From Clostridiales bacterium (GTDB taxonomy: Bacteria > Bacillota > Clostridia > Lachnospirales > Lachnospiraceae), in contig QAKV01000022.1 of the NCBI GenBank assembly GCA_003343625.1, positions 1 to 64,000 on the forward strand: a stretch of DNA of 64,000 nucleotides. The letters are read 5' to 3'. Below, piece by piece: positions 52,047 to 61,293 of the stretch. Positions within the stretch are counted from its first letter, which is position 1. Each line of letters opens with the position of its first letter. The translations under genes were made by a program, and so were the position numbers. The notes under the pieces were generated by a model, which was not told where the DNA came from, did not search any database, and saw only the letters and a list, made by a program, of their open reading frames with translations.

Positions 52047-53312
52047 TTACGGCTCTGCAATCCGGGATACGGCAGTATAGATGCCGGAGATTTCGTACCA
52101 GGTGGGATAATCTGCGATCCCGTTTGCGGGCAAATCGAAAATCCGCTGGAAAGTTTCCACTGCCTGAGCGGTTTGTTCGCCATAAATGCCGTCTGCAGTT
52201 ACGGTGGGGATCGCGGGGAAGTTTTTGGCGATTCGGTTCAACTGCTCCTGAAGCTGCCGCACTTTTGTGCCGGAAGAACCGACGGTAAGGTTGTAGCCGG
52301 GCCAGGAGGAAGGGACACCGCTGATGGCCTCCGCGGAATTGATAAACATATCGTTCCCGTAATAGTAGCGGATGATTTCGATGGCGGAATAGCCCTGATC
52401 CCCCAGATATTTGGAACCCCATTGGGAAAGGCCCTGGCAGGTGACCCGTTCCCCGTCGCAGTAGCTGGTAAAAATCGGTTGTTGCACACCGGGGCGGGAA
52501 AGATAATTGGCGAAAACAGAGTCTACCAGGCGGTCGATATCGCTGAAAATGTTTCTTCCGTAGATGAATTTCTGATCGTAAGCTGTGGAAGAAGTGATGG
52601 TGAAAGGATATCCTTTGGAGCGGTACCACTCCGTGTATACCCGGTTGAGGGTGAAGGACTGGATGGCCAGGATATTGGCGTAGATGGCGCTTTCCGGCCA
52701 GGTAGCATAGATTTCGGAAGAGGCCACATTTTTAATGTAATCTTTGTAGCGTACATAATAATTAGGAGCGCTGGAATCATTCGGGAGGCCGTCGTGAACG
52801 ATCACGTATTCCGGAATGACCACGCGGTTTAAAATGATTTCCCCTGTTTCCGGGTCGGTCTTGATTTCGGCTTCCGGGATTTTGGGAGGATACTCTCCGT
52901 ACAGGGTGTGATCCGGAATATTGATATCTTCCTCCTCTCCGCCTGCCTCTTCCAGAGGAGTCATGGAGATGTTCTGAAGGCTGATTTCGTCGGGAAGAAG
53001 TTCGGAGCCTATGATGCGAACCGGCTCGTATCCGGGCGCGGTCACTTCGATATCATAGTCCGTATAGGGACGCGGCTGGGAGGGCTCCATGGAATAGGCC
53101 AGATTGGGAGCGGGCAGTTCGACCGGCCGGGTCTGGCCGGATTCATTCGTGGTGAGCTGCTCGATGATTTCGCTTGGAGTATCGCTGTTGGAAATCGTCA
53201 CGGTAGCGCCCGCCACGGGGAAAAATCCTACGGATGAGGTGACGTTGACCTGCAGCGTTCCGGAAAACGCGCTTCCCGACGTCTCCTGAGCGGCAAATAG
53301 GGATTTGGACAT
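52047..53312 (-). CDS. SpoIID-like protein with a C-terminal peptidoglycan-binding domain
   Basis: 421 residues. The N-terminal third has beta-sandwich repeats (TLQVNVTSSVGFFPVAGATV, YTDYDIEVTAPGYEP). The middle (VASSEIYATWPESAIYANIL, then GLSQWGSKYLGDQGYSAIEI) is the SpoIID pattern, including the region that holds the Glu of amidase-type lytic transglycosylases. The last 85 residues are a peptidoglycan-binding type 1 domain (SGTKVRQLQEQLNRIA, DGIYGEQTAQAVETFQRIF). No signal peptide is seen, so a mother-cell role in sporulation is plausible. Confidence 0.8.
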   Translation of the reverse strand: MSKSLFAAQETSGSAFSGTLQVNVTSSVGFFPVAGATVTISNSDTPSEIIEQLTTNESGQTRPVELPAPNLAYSMEPSQPRPYTDYDIEVTAPGYEPVRIIGSELLPDEISLQNISMTPLEEAGGEEEDINIPDHTLYGEYPPKIPEAEIKTDPETGEIILNRVVIPEYVIVHDGLPNDSSAPNYYVRYKDYIKNVASSEIYATWPESAIYANILAIQSFTLNRVYTEWYRSKGYPFTITSSTAYDQKFIYGRNIFSDIDRLVDSVFANYLSRPGVQQPIFTSYCDGERVTCQGLSQWGSKYLGDQGYSAIEIIRYYYGNDMFINSAEAISGVPSSWPGYNLTVGSSGTKVRQLQEQLNRIAKNFPAIPTVTADGIYGEQTAQAVETFQRIFDLPANGIADYPTWYEISGIYTAVSRIAEP

Positions 53313-53395
53313 AAAAAACCTCGCGCATTTCTGTTGTGTTACAGTATATGCGCGGAGGTTGTTTCACGTGTCTGCGGAGGAGACGAAAGCGCGGG

Positions 53396-54223
53396 TCAGT
53401 CCAGATTCAGACATTTTCTCATGATATAATCCGATACGAAGAAAAGGATCGCAGAGAGGAAGATTTCCACAAAAAAGCTGATGATATAGATGGTTCGCAT
53501 GAAAGCGGGCATGACCAGTGAGAAAAACTGCTCCGCCTCATCTGCGTGGGTGATGATCACTCCGGTCATCCCGGGCAGAATGAAGAAGGAGGAGGCGGTG
53601 GAAATCAGCGCGTTGATGCCCAGATAACACAGGATCGCTGCCAGCACTTTATGGCGGGGGAACAGCTGTCCCAGACAGACTGCGGTATAGAGCGTGATAG
53701 CGGTGAACGCGCAGTTGACGATCAGATATGGGAACAGGTAAAAGAGCGCTCCCGGTATGCTTCCTCCCAAGGTGGCCAGAAGGGACTCGGATACCATAGA
53801 GAGATCTCCGGGGTCGAAATAGGCCAGTTTGGGGAGGGCGGCCATGGTTACGGGCAGGATGAGGAGGAGCATTAGCAGATTGACGATCCACAGCCATGCC
53901 GATGCCACCAGCGCCTTCGAGGTGAGGAGCATCCACGGCTTCACCGGAAGGGTGTGCATCAGATATCCTTCGTCTGTATACAGGTTTTTGTAGAAGCGCA
54001 CCCCGAGATAAACGGCGAGGATCAGGCTGACGGAGCAGATGAGCATCACGTATCCCAGGAAAAGAACCGTATTTCCCACGTTGAGCTCGACATCGGGCGC
54101 AGGGGAAGCGGCGAAATGGAAGTACAGAGCGCTGACAGCGGAAAGGGCCAGGATGATACTTGAGATCAGCGCCGGGATTTTCCAGGTCTCCAGCCATTCA
54201 TGGCGCAAGAGTTTTTTTAACAT
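53396..54223 (-). CDS. ABC-2 type transporter permease
   Basis: 275 residues with six predicted membrane segments. The first residues MLKKLLRHEWLETWK and the pattern YLMHTLPVKPWMLLTSKAL are seen in permeases paired with GntR-regulated ABC systems. It overlaps the ATPase gene by 7 bases and completes a GntR-ATPase-permease operon of the YtrA type. Confidence 0.85.
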   Translation of the reverse strand: MLKKLLRHEWLETWKIPALISSIILALSAVSALYFHFAASPAPDVELNVGNTVLFLGYVMLICSVSLILAVYLGVRFYKNLYTDEGYLMHTLPVKPWMLLTSKALVASAWLWIVNLLMLLLILPVTMAALPKLAYFDPGDLSMVSESLLATLGGSIPGALFYLFPYLIVNCAFTAITLYTAVCLGQLFPRHKVLAAILCYLGINALISTASSFFILPGMTGVIITHADEAEQFFSLVMPAFMRTIYIISFFVEIFLSAILFFVSDYIMRKCLNLD

Positions 54224-54930
54224 GAGAACACCTCCCGAAAATAGGAATCTACGGATTTGCCGTAGGCATTGCGGATATCCTCAACGCTGGACGTGAGGGT
54301 GATTTTTCCGTCCTTCAAAAAGATCACATCGTCCAGTATGGGCTCGATATCGGAAATCAGATGGGTGGAAAGCAAGATGGATGCTTCTTCATTATAATCC
54401 TGAATAATGGTCTTTAAAATATAGTCTCTGGCGGCGGGGTCAACGCCCGCGATGGGTTCATCCAGAATATACAGCTGCGCTTTCCTGCTCATCACCATGA
54501 TCAGCTGTACCTTTTCCTTCGTCCCTTTGGAGAGGGTTTTTAAAGGGCAATCCGGCGAAATCTGCAGGGAGGAGAGCATGGACAGCGCCTTTTCGGAATC
54601 GAAATCCGCATAGAAATCCGTAAAGTAGGAGAGCAGCTGTTTCACCCGGATACCGGAGGGAAGATAACTGCGCTCGGGCAGATAGGAAACGCAGGCTTTG
54701 GTCTCGGGACCGGGGAGATTCCCCGCGATGAGGATCTGTCCGCGCCCGGGGGTCAACAGCCCGTTCATCAGTTTGATGAGCGTGGTCTTTCCGCTGCCGT
54801 TGGGGCCCAACAGCCCGATGATGTGGCCCCTGGGAATGTCCAGGCTGATATCGTCCAGGGCGATGTGTTTCCCATACTTTTTGCTCAGGTTACGGATGGA
54901 AACCAGGCTGCCGGTATGCATTTCATTCAT
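54217..54930 (-). CDS. ABC transporter ATP-binding protein
   Basis: 237 residues. Walker A is LGPNGSGKTTLIKLM, the signature TLSKGTKEKVQLI is of the YtrB type, and Walker B is LYILDEPIAGVDPAAR. THLISDIEPILDD follows. It overlaps the regulator gene by 8 bases and the permease gene by 7 bases, so the three are co-translated. Such systems are often induced by cell-wall active compounds. Confidence 0.93.
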   Translation of the reverse strand: MNEMHTGSLVSIRNLSKKYGKHIALDDISLDIPRGHIIGLLGPNGSGKTTLIKLMNGLLTPGRGQILIAGNLPGPETKACVSYLPERSYLPSGIRVKQLLSYFTDFYADFDSEKALSMLSSLQISPDCPLKTLSKGTKEKVQLIMVMSRKAQLYILDEPIAGVDPAARDYILKTIIQDYNEEASILLSTHLISDIEPILDDVIFLKDGKITLTSSVEDIRNAYGKSVDSYFREVFSC

Positions 54931-55297
54931 GGCTGTCCCCTCCTTTGTGCTCCGAGAGCATCGCTATGATTTCCGCTCTGTCGAAGCCGAGATTGTTCAT
55001 CTGGGTCAGAAACTGGCTGATTTGTTCTTCTGCCAGTTCTCTGCGCGTTTCGTTGATCATGGCTGTATCCTCCGTAACGACGCGTCCGCTGGTACGCATC
55101 GTGATAATCAGTCCGGTTCGCTCCAGTTCGGCGAACGCCTTCTGCATCGTGTTGGGATTGACGCTGGCTGTGGCAGCCAGCTCCCGGACGCTGGGAAGCC
55201 GTCCGCCCGGCGGATAAACGCCGGAAACGATTTCAGTCTTAAGTCGCTCCACCAGCTGCGCGTAAATAGGGCGATCCGATTGCAGTGTCCATGCCAT
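54923..55297 (-). CDS. GntR-family (YtrA subfamily) transcriptional regulator
   Basis: 124 residues. The winged helix-turn-helix is seen in YAQLVERLKTEIVSGVYPPG, then RLPSVRELAATASVNPNTMQ. A short C-terminal helical part (LAEEQISQFLTQMNNLGFDR) is the YtrA dimerisation tail. The start at 55297 was chosen over a seven-codon longer form because AAAGGAG lies at a proper distance. It probably represses its own operon, perhaps at the palindrome at 55328-55345. Confidence 0.92.
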   Translation of the reverse strand: MAWTLQSDRPIYAQLVERLKTEIVSGVYPPGGRLPSVRELAATASVNPNTMQKAFAELERTGLIITMRTSGRVVTEDTAMINETRRELAEEQISQFLTQMNNLGFDRAEIIAMLSEHKGGDSHE

Positions 55298-55327
55298 TCT
55301 CCTTGCTCCTTTCTTCAAATTTCAAAT

Positions 55328-55345
55328 GTATTACTAACTTAGTAC
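55328..55345. promoter_or_regulatory. possible operator of the YtrA-type regulator
   Basis: GTATTACTAACTTAGTAC is an imperfect palindrome (GTA at one end and TAC at the other, with internal TTA/TAG partial symmetry) 30 bases upstream of the regulator gene, where YtrA-type proteins often bind. Confidence 0.4.
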
Positions 55346-55382
55346 AATGATACTGCTGAATGAACAGAAAGTCAAGCAGCGG

Positions 55383-55411
55383 TTGCGCGAAAAAATAAAA
55401 TAGAGTACAAT
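55383..55411 (+). promoter_or_regulatory. promoter of the three-gene solenoid/Hsp70-like operon
   Basis: TTGCGC at 55383-55388 and TACAAT at 55406-55411 with a 17-base spacer, 44 bases before the start codon. Confidence 0.55.
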
Positions 55412-55454
55412 AAAAAAACAGGAAACAGGTGTTTGGACGGCAGGAGGCGGTAAG

Positions 55455-58400
55455 ATGCGGGAAATGCGGGATCGGATTCTGGCGGAGGGCTGGAGGAAGG
55501 CGGAGGGACAGCTGAATTTTTCCACAAAGCGGGTAGAGCTTGCAGGATTGCCGGATCAGAAGCTGGAAGGCTATTTCACAATCGAGAGCACTGCGGGAGG
55601 GCGGACGGAAGGTTTTCTCTCTTCTTCCGACGGACGGATGCAGTGCCTGACTCCCTTTTTTAGCGGCGGCGCAGAACAGATCGAGTACCGGTTTGATACG
55701 GTCGGCATGCAGGAGGGCGAGACGCGCAGCGGCCGCTTTTTTATTGTGTCCAACTGCGGGGAATACGAACTGCTCTGGACGGTCTCCGTTCTGGAGCGGG
55801 AGGGAGAGAGCACTCTGGGCAGGATCGGCAACCTGTCTCAATTTGCCAATTTGGCGCGCACTTCCTGGCGGGAAGCCGTCAAATTTTTCTATACTGAGGA
55901 TATGCGCCGGCTCTGCCAAAAACAGGGAGAAGAGCTGTTCGCTTTGTACAGGGGATTTGGGGCCAATGCAGGCAATGAGGACAATGTAGAGCGCTTTCTG
56001 GTGGCGGTGAACAGGAAGCAGCCCATCGCCTTTGAGCCCGTCCGCCGCCAGATCGCAGTCGAAGACGTAAGGGGGCACATCAGCGAAGAGATACAGATCC
56101 TGAAAAACGGCTGGGGGCCGGTGCGGTTGTCGGTGAAGGCCCGAGGAGATTTTCTGTCCGTGGAAAGGAGCTGGATCGGAGAGGATGATTTTCTGGGGAA
56201 TCTGTGCAGGGTCCCCGTCTTTCTGGAGGAGGGGAGGATGCACGCCGGACGCAATTTCGGCGAAGTCACATTCAGCTCGCTTTACGGAAGTTTCACGGTG
56301 GAGATCACAGCCGTTAAGCGGGCTCCGGGAACCGGGGAAAAGGATGGAAAAGGAAGAGCGCTGCGGGCGGCAGACGTCCGGCTGGTTCGCCTGTATGAAC
56401 AGCTGCGGATGAAGCGGATGGATCCGGAAGAGTGGAGGACGAAGGCGAGGGAGTGCGTGGAGGAGATCTCCCATCTGATTCCGCAGAGCCCGATCCCCCG
56501 GCTCTTTATGGCTCAGATTCTCATGACGGAAGACAAGATGGAGGAAGCGGGCTGGATTTTGAACCGCGTGCAGCTGAAATCCAGACAGGAGGATCCGGCC
56601 GTCTTCTGCTATTACCTGTATTTGACCACTTTGTATAACAGGGAGGAAGCCTACGGACAGAAGGTGCAGCAAAAGGTGCGGGAACTGTTCGAGCAGAACC
56701 CGGGGGAGTGGAGGATAGCCTGGCTCCTTTTGTTCCTGGCACCGGAGCTCGACCGCAGTCCCGGCAGGAAGTGGGCTTTTCTGGAACGCCGGTTTTCAGA
56801 AGGGTGTACCAGCCCCCTTTTGTATCTGGAAGCGGTGCAGCTGATGAACAGCCGCCCCGTGCTTCTGAACAAGGTGGGGGGAATCGAAAAAAGAGTGCTG
56901 ATGTATGGGGCCAGAAACGGGATTCTGGGCAGGGCGCTGGCCGGGCATGCGGCGGATCTGATCGGCAGGGAGAAGTATTACGATCCCGTCCTGTTCAGGA
57001 TTTTGAAGCTCGCCTGGGAGAAGAAACCCGATGTGGAGGTATTGCAGGCGATATGCACCCTGCTGATCAAAGGCGGAAAGACCGGGCCGGCCTGGTATCC
57101 CTGGTACTACAGGGGAGTGAAGAAGGAGCTGCGCATCGCCCGGCTGTACGAGCATTATTTGATGAGCGTGGATCTGGAGCGGGAAGGGAAGATCCCCAGG
57201 CAGGCCCTCCTGTATTTCGCCTTTCAGAGCAACCTGGACTATGAACATGCCGCGTGGTTATATGCCGGTGTGGAAAGACACAGGGATGAGGATACGGACC
57301 TCTATCTGACTTATCGCCCTCAGATCGATCGCTTTGTGGAAGACCAACTCTCCAAAGGAAGGATCAGCAGGGATTTGGCATGGCTGTATCGCCGTGTGCT
57401 CAAACCGAGGGAACTGCCCAAAGAAGCGCTCGATCAGCTGGCTTCCCTGCTGTGCAGCGTAGAGGTGAAGGCTCCCGATAAGGCCAAAGGCAGGATAGCG
57501 GTCGTATACGCCAGGCTGAAAGGAGAAAAAATTTACGCCATGCAGGGAGGAAAAGCCTGTGTGGATCTTTACAGCCGCATGGATCAGGTGTTTTGGGAAG
57601 ACGAGTCCGGGGGGCGGGAGCTGCTGAACGGGAAGGCCTCCATGACGCCGCTGTTTGCGGATCCGGGAGAGGAGTTCGAGAAGGAGATTCTGGGGCTGGC
57701 TGAGGACGTAACGGGCCTGGCCCTTGCGGTCACGGATCCCGCCGACCCGCAGGTTTGTCCGGAAAACGAGGAGGCCAGCATGACCGTGGTGGCGGAACCG
57801 TTTCTGGAAAAGGGATTCGGAAGGAAATTGCGGATCGCTCTGCTCCGGTATTTCGAAGAGCAGGATCGCCCCCGGGATTTGAGCCTCCTGCTGGGACGGC
57901 TGAACCCGGAAGATATCGAGCCCGGAGATCGGACGGAGATCGTCCGATATCTGGCGCTGCAGGGAATGTACGAGAAGGCGTATGAATGGCAGAAACAGTT
58001 GGATCCGGATAAGCAGGATCCGAGGGTGCTGCTGCGCCTGTGCAGCCGTCTTCTGGATCAGGGAAGGTATCGCGAGGAGCCGGAGATGACGCGGCTGTGC
58101 TATGCGTCCGTCGTCCACAGGAAATACGATGCCTGCATACTGAGACAGCTGACGGAGCGCTATGAGGGCAGCGTCCGGGAAATGGAAGCGTTAAAGGCGG
58201 CTGCAGAAGGCTTCGGCATCGATACTTACCCGCTGTGCGAGCGGATTATGGAGCAGCTGCTTTATACCGGCCAGGACGTGACCGAGCGGATGGATCTGCT
58301 GCGGCAGTATGTGGCGGAGGGCGGCAGGAGCGGGCTGGAAGGAGCCTTCCTGCATCGGTGCGCCTACAGCGGCGTGATGGAAGGACAGCCTGTTCACCGC

Positions 58401-59012
58401 TATATGATTCACGATATGCTGCGGATGGAAAAAAATGGTGAGCCCCTCACGGATCTGTGCCGGATCTCGGTTTTACAGTATTTTGCCAAGAACAGGGACG
58501 CTATGGATGCGGCCGCGGAAGAGGCGGTCAAGCGAATGGGCAGCCGTCTTTTGGAAAAAGGGATTCAGCTGCCGGCGCTGCGGGAGTTCGCCCGGCTGAT
58601 TCCGGGCGCGGAATTTTTGCAGGACAAGACTTTCGTCGTCTATTACGGGGCGCCGGAAGAGGGGATTTGCCTGCACTGGCGTCTCCTGCCCGAAAAGGGC
58701 GGGGGGGCCGAATATGTGAGCGCACGGATGCCTCATCTGTACGAGGGTATCTACGCGATGTCTTTCATCCTCTTCCCCGGGGAATCCCTTCAGTACTTCA
58801 TCACAGCGGAGGAGAATCCGGGGCTGAGGAAGGAGAGCGGTATTTTGAAGGCGGTTGAAAGCGACCCGGCCGAAGAAGGCCGTTACGGAATGTTGTGTGC
58901 GGTTTCTGCCCGGCAGCTGGCAGGCGGGTGGCAGGGACTGGAGCTGTTAAACCGCTACCTGTACATGGATTTTTGCGCGGACCGACTGTTCTTCCCCCTG
59001 AAAGAGGACTGA
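55455..59012 (+). CDS. giant DUF5717-like protein: beta domains plus a helical solenoid
   Basis: 1185 residues and no signal peptide. Residues 1-300 look like beta-rich Ig-type domains (LEGYFTIESTAGGRTEGFL, EYELLWTVSVLEREG, and VRLSVKARGDFLSVERSW). From about 310 to 1040 it is alpha-helical with TPR-like spacing (EAGWILNRVQLKSRQ, HEADER pattern not found but repeated YEHYLMSVDLE, YEKAYEWQKQL). The last 120 residues return to beta strands (VVYYGAPEEGICLHWRLLP). I recall this as the Lachnospiraceae DUF5717 family, usually beside a DUF5716 gene, as here. Function unknown; the shape suits a scaffold. Confidence 0.75.
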   Translation: MREMRDRILAEGWRKAEGQLNFSTKRVELAGLPDQKLEGYFTIESTAGGRTEGFLSSSDGRMQCLTPFFSGGAEQIEYRFDTVGMQEGETRSGRFFIVSNCGEYELLWTVSVLEREGESTLGRIGNLSQFANLARTSWREAVKFFYTEDMRRLCQKQGEELFALYRGFGANAGNEDNVERFLVAVNRKQPIAFEPVRRQIAVEDVRGHISEEIQILKNGWGPVRLSVKARGDFLSVERSWIGEDDFLGNLCRVPVFLEEGRMHAGRNFGEVTFSSLYGSFTVEITAVKRAPGTGEKDGKGRALRAADVRLVRLYEQLRMKRMDPEEWRTKARECVEEISHLIPQSPIPRLFMAQILMTEDKMEEAGWILNRVQLKSRQEDPAVFCYYLYLTTLYNREEAYGQKVQQKVRELFEQNPGEWRIAWLLLFLAPELDRSPGRKWAFLERRFSEGCTSPLLYLEAVQLMNSRPVLLNKVGGIEKRVLMYGARNGILGRALAGHAADLIGREKYYDPVLFRILKLAWEKKPDVEVLQAICTLLIKGGKTGPAWYPWYYRGVKKELRIARLYEHYLMSVDLEREGKIPRQALLYFAFQSNLDYEHAAWLYAGVERHRDEDTDLYLTYRPQIDRFVEDQLSKGRISRDLAWLYRRVLKPRELPKEALDQLASLLCSVEVKAPDKAKGRIAVVYARLKGEKIYAMQGGKACVDLYSRMDQVFWEDESGGRELLNGKASMTPLFADPGEEFEKEILGLAEDVTGLALAVTDPADPQVCPENEEASMTVVAEPFLEKGFGRKLRIALLRYFEEQDRPRDLSLLLGRLNPEDIEPGDRTEIVRYLALQGMYEKAYEWQKQLDPDKQDPRVLLRLCSRLLDQGRYREEPEMTRLCYASVVHRKYDACILRQLTERYEGSVREMEALKAAAEGFGIDTYPLCERIMEQLLYTGQDVTERMDLLRQYVAEGGRSGLEGAFLHRCAYSGVMEGQPVHRYMIHDMLRMEKNGEPLTDLCRISVLQYFAKNRDAMDAAAEEAVKRMGSRLLEKGIQLPALREFARLIPGAEFLQDKTFVVYYGAPEEGICLHWRLLPEKGGGAEYVSARMPHLYEGIYAMSFILFPGESLQYFITAEENPGLRKESGILKAVESDPAEEGRYGMLCAVSARQLAGGWQGLELLNRYLYMDFCADRLFFPLKED

Positions 59013-59064
59013 AGCGACGGAGGAAAAGAGGACGGGAGCGGAAGAAAGCGGAAGGAGAGAGAGC

Positions 59065-60381
59065 ATGTTTCTGGGAAACAGAGAGCGGGAGATCGGATCG
59101 GGCGCTTCCGGCGCGGTGGTGGGATATGATTTCGATGGCCGGGGCGCTCAGATCAGCTATTGCCTGCCGGGATCCAAACAGCCGGAGACCGTCAGCCAGG
59201 TGGCGGGAGAAGAGCAGTTTCTGATTCCCGCGCTTTTGGCCAGGTGCACCGATCGGGATCTGTGGCTGTATGGGAAAGAGGCGGAAGAAAGCGTGGAGAG
59301 GGGGGAGGCTCTTCCCGTGACGGATCTTCTGGAAAAGGCGTCCCTGAAAGAGACGGTATTTTTGGACGGGAAATCCTATGATCCGGTGGCGTTGCTCTCC
59401 CTGTTTTTGAAGCGGACGCTGTCTTTGCTCAATCCAATCCTCCCGCTGGGCCGGATTCGCGCCTTCGTTTTCACGGTAGCAGAAGTGACCGGGCCGGTCA
59501 TCGAAGCCCTGACTCAGGCGGGATCCCTGCTGGGACTGAAAGGAGCCAGGCTGTATGTGATCGGAAGAGCCGAGAGTTTTTTCTATTATAATATCAGCCA
59601 GCCGGAGGAACTGTGGATTCACGACGTCCTTTTGTGCGATTTTTCCGGATCCTCTCTGAAAACGTTTCTCTTTACGGCAAATCGGCGGACCACGCCTACG
59701 GCGGTGTTTGTGGAGGAGGCGTCGTTCCTCCATGTGCGCCGGTTGGAAGCCACCGGAAACGAAGAGGAAGAGGAACGCCGGAAGGGCAAGCTCGACCGGT
59801 ACTTTGCGGATGCGGTGGGGCAGGTGCTCCGGGACAGAACCGTGTCGACGGTCTATCTGATCGGGGAAGGTTTCGAAGGGGAATGGTATCGGGAATCTTT
59901 AAAGCTGCTCTGCCAGGGCAGGAGGGTGTTTCTGGGAAACAATCTCTACAGCAAAGGCGCCTGTTACGCAGCCAGAGAGCGGCTGTCGGCTTCCAGGCTG
60001 TCTGCGGACTACGCTTTTCTGGGCAGGGACATGATCAAAGCCAACGTGGGAATGCATGTGCAGCGGCGCGGGCAGGACGCCTATTTGGCCCTTCTGGATG
60101 CGGGAACCAACTGGTATGAGGCGAAGAAGGAAGTCGAATTTTTGCTGGAGGAGGAAAACGGCTTTTCCCTGCGCGTTACCCCTTTGAACGGGCGGGAAGT
60201 GAGGGAGGTATTGATCGCGTTAAAAGGGCTGGCCAAACGCCCTGCCCGGATGACCAGGATCCGCATGCGCGTGGATATGACGGATGTGGATACGGTTCGA
60301 ATCAACATGGAGGATCTGGGGTTCGGAGAGTTCTATCCGGCGACGCATCAGTTTTGGGAAGAGACGTTTTCTCTCGCCTAG
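59065..60381 (+). CDS. Hsp70/actin-like protein, DUF5716-like
   Basis: 438 residues. The N-terminal IGSGASGAVVGYDFDGRGAQISYC resembles the phosphate-1 loop of Hsp70/actin-type ATPases, and later segments (RIRAFVFTVAEVTGPVIEAL, STVYLIGEGFEGEWYRESL, AYLALLDAGTNWYEAKKE) fit the rest of the fold, including the pattern of an Hsp70-like receptor domain and a beta part at the end (LRVTPLNGREVREV). No full set of Hsp70 signatures is present. It lies 52 bases after the solenoid gene and 18 bases before the TPR-like gene. It may be a chaperone or regulator for the giant protein. Confidence 0.7.
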   Translation: MFLGNREREIGSGASGAVVGYDFDGRGAQISYCLPGSKQPETVSQVAGEEQFLIPALLARCTDRDLWLYGKEAEESVERGEALPVTDLLEKASLKETVFLDGKSYDPVALLSLFLKRTLSLLNPILPLGRIRAFVFTVAEVTGPVIEALTQAGSLLGLKGARLYVIGRAESFFYYNISQPEELWIHDVLLCDFSGSSLKTFLFTANRRTTPTAVFVEEASFLHVRRLEATGNEEEEERRKGKLDRYFADAVGQVLRDRTVSTVYLIGEGFEGEWYRESLKLLCQGRRVFLGNNLYSKGACYAARERLSASRLSADYAFLGRDMIKANVGMHVQRRGQDAYLALLDAGTNWYEAKKEVEFLLEEENGFSLRVTPLNGREVREVLIALKGLAKRPARMTRIRMRVDMTDVDTVRINMEDLGFGEFYPATHQFWEETFSLA

Positions 60382-60399
60382 GGATCGAAAGGAGAGACG

Positions 60400-61233
60400 A
60401 TGGGACGGGTATATCTGTGTCTGGGGAAAAATGCTGAAGTGCCCTGGTATTTCGAGAGGGCCAGGGTTCATATCTGGAATGTGGAAGAACTCTGCTATTT
60501 CGTCCAGGAAAACGCGTGGCTCCTGGAGCCGGAGGTTCTGGACGAAAAGCTGGCAGCGTGGGTTGGGGAGCAGTGCGGTCTTCCGGATCTGGCCCGTCAG
60601 CTCTTTGCGGCCACCCGGGAAAAAGATCCTGTGACGGCTTTTGTCGGAGCGCTGCTCGATTATACCGGTTACTGTACGAAACAGCAGGAACAGCAGGTGG
60701 AGAAGATCCTGCGCATTAACGAAAATTCCAGTCAGGCCCAACGGGCCAAAGCCAGGGGGGATTATTTCCTGGAATGCAGGAAATTCGTTCTGGCCATCCG
60801 GGAATACGACGGGCTCGCCCGGGAATTCCGGGGAATGGATCCCGCCTTTCTGGGAAAGGTCTATCACAGCCTGGGGACAGCCTGCGCTCAGCTGTTCTGG
60901 TTTGAACGGGCTGCGGACGCCTTTTTGCAGGCGTGGAGGCTGTTGCGGACGAAGGAAAGCGCCCTTCAGTTTCTCGCCGCCAAACGGCTCGGGCTGGGAG
61001 AACAGGGATATGTGGCGTTTTTGGCGGATAACCCGGATTTCTATCAGATCTCACTGGAATTCGAGAAGCGGATGGAGGCCTGCGATCTGGCCTGGAGAGA
61101 GTCGGAAGACGCTGCGTTTATCCTGCACGCCGGGGAGGAACGCAGGGACGGCGAAGGAGAGTTGAGCCGGCGCCGCCTTGCGGAGCGGCTTTCGGCGCTG
61201 CAGAACGATTATCGCAACTGCACGGCGCAATGA
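60400..61233 (+). CDS. TPR-like helical protein of the same operon
   Basis: 277 residues. It starts MGRVYLCLGKNAEVPWYFERARVHIWNVEELCYFV, split as MGRVYLCLGKNAEVPWYF and ERARVHIWNVEELCYFV, and the middle has TPR-type helices (AKARGDYFLECRKFVLAI, HSLGTACAQLFWFERAAD, DAFLQAWRLLRTKES). The pattern of helix pairs fits peptide binding. No catalytic motif is seen. It is the third gene of the operon and is probably part of the same complex as the giant protein and the Hsp70-like protein. Confidence 0.7.
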   Translation: MGRVYLCLGKNAEVPWYFERARVHIWNVEELCYFVQENAWLLEPEVLDEKLAAWVGEQCGLPDLARQLFAATREKDPVTAFVGALLDYTGYCTKQQEQQVEKILRINENSSQAQRAKARGDYFLECRKFVLAIREYDGLAREFRGMDPAFLGKVYHSLGTACAQLFWFERAADAFLQAWRLLRTKESALQFLAAKRLGLGEQGYVAFLADNPDFYQISLEFEKRMEACDLAWRESEDAAFILHAGEERRDGEGELSRRRLAERLSALQNDYRNCTAQ

Positions 61234-61251
61234 CGCGATTCGATGACGGCG

Positions 61252-61291
61252 CCGCAGCCGCGCGCAAAAGGTGGCGCGGCCGCGGCTGCGG
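61252..61291. terminator. G+C-rich hairpin between the TPR-like and PHP genes
   Basis: CCGCAGCCGCG (61252-61262) pairs with CGCGGCTGCGG (61281-61291). No T run follows on either side, so it may slow rather than end transcription. Confidence 0.45.
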
Positions 61292-61293
61292 GA

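Noticed and set aside
55239..56672. 477-codon open frame on the minus strand opposite the giant solenoid gene
   Set aside because: It overlaps both the GntR gene and the start of the solenoid gene and shows only the composition of an antisense frame.
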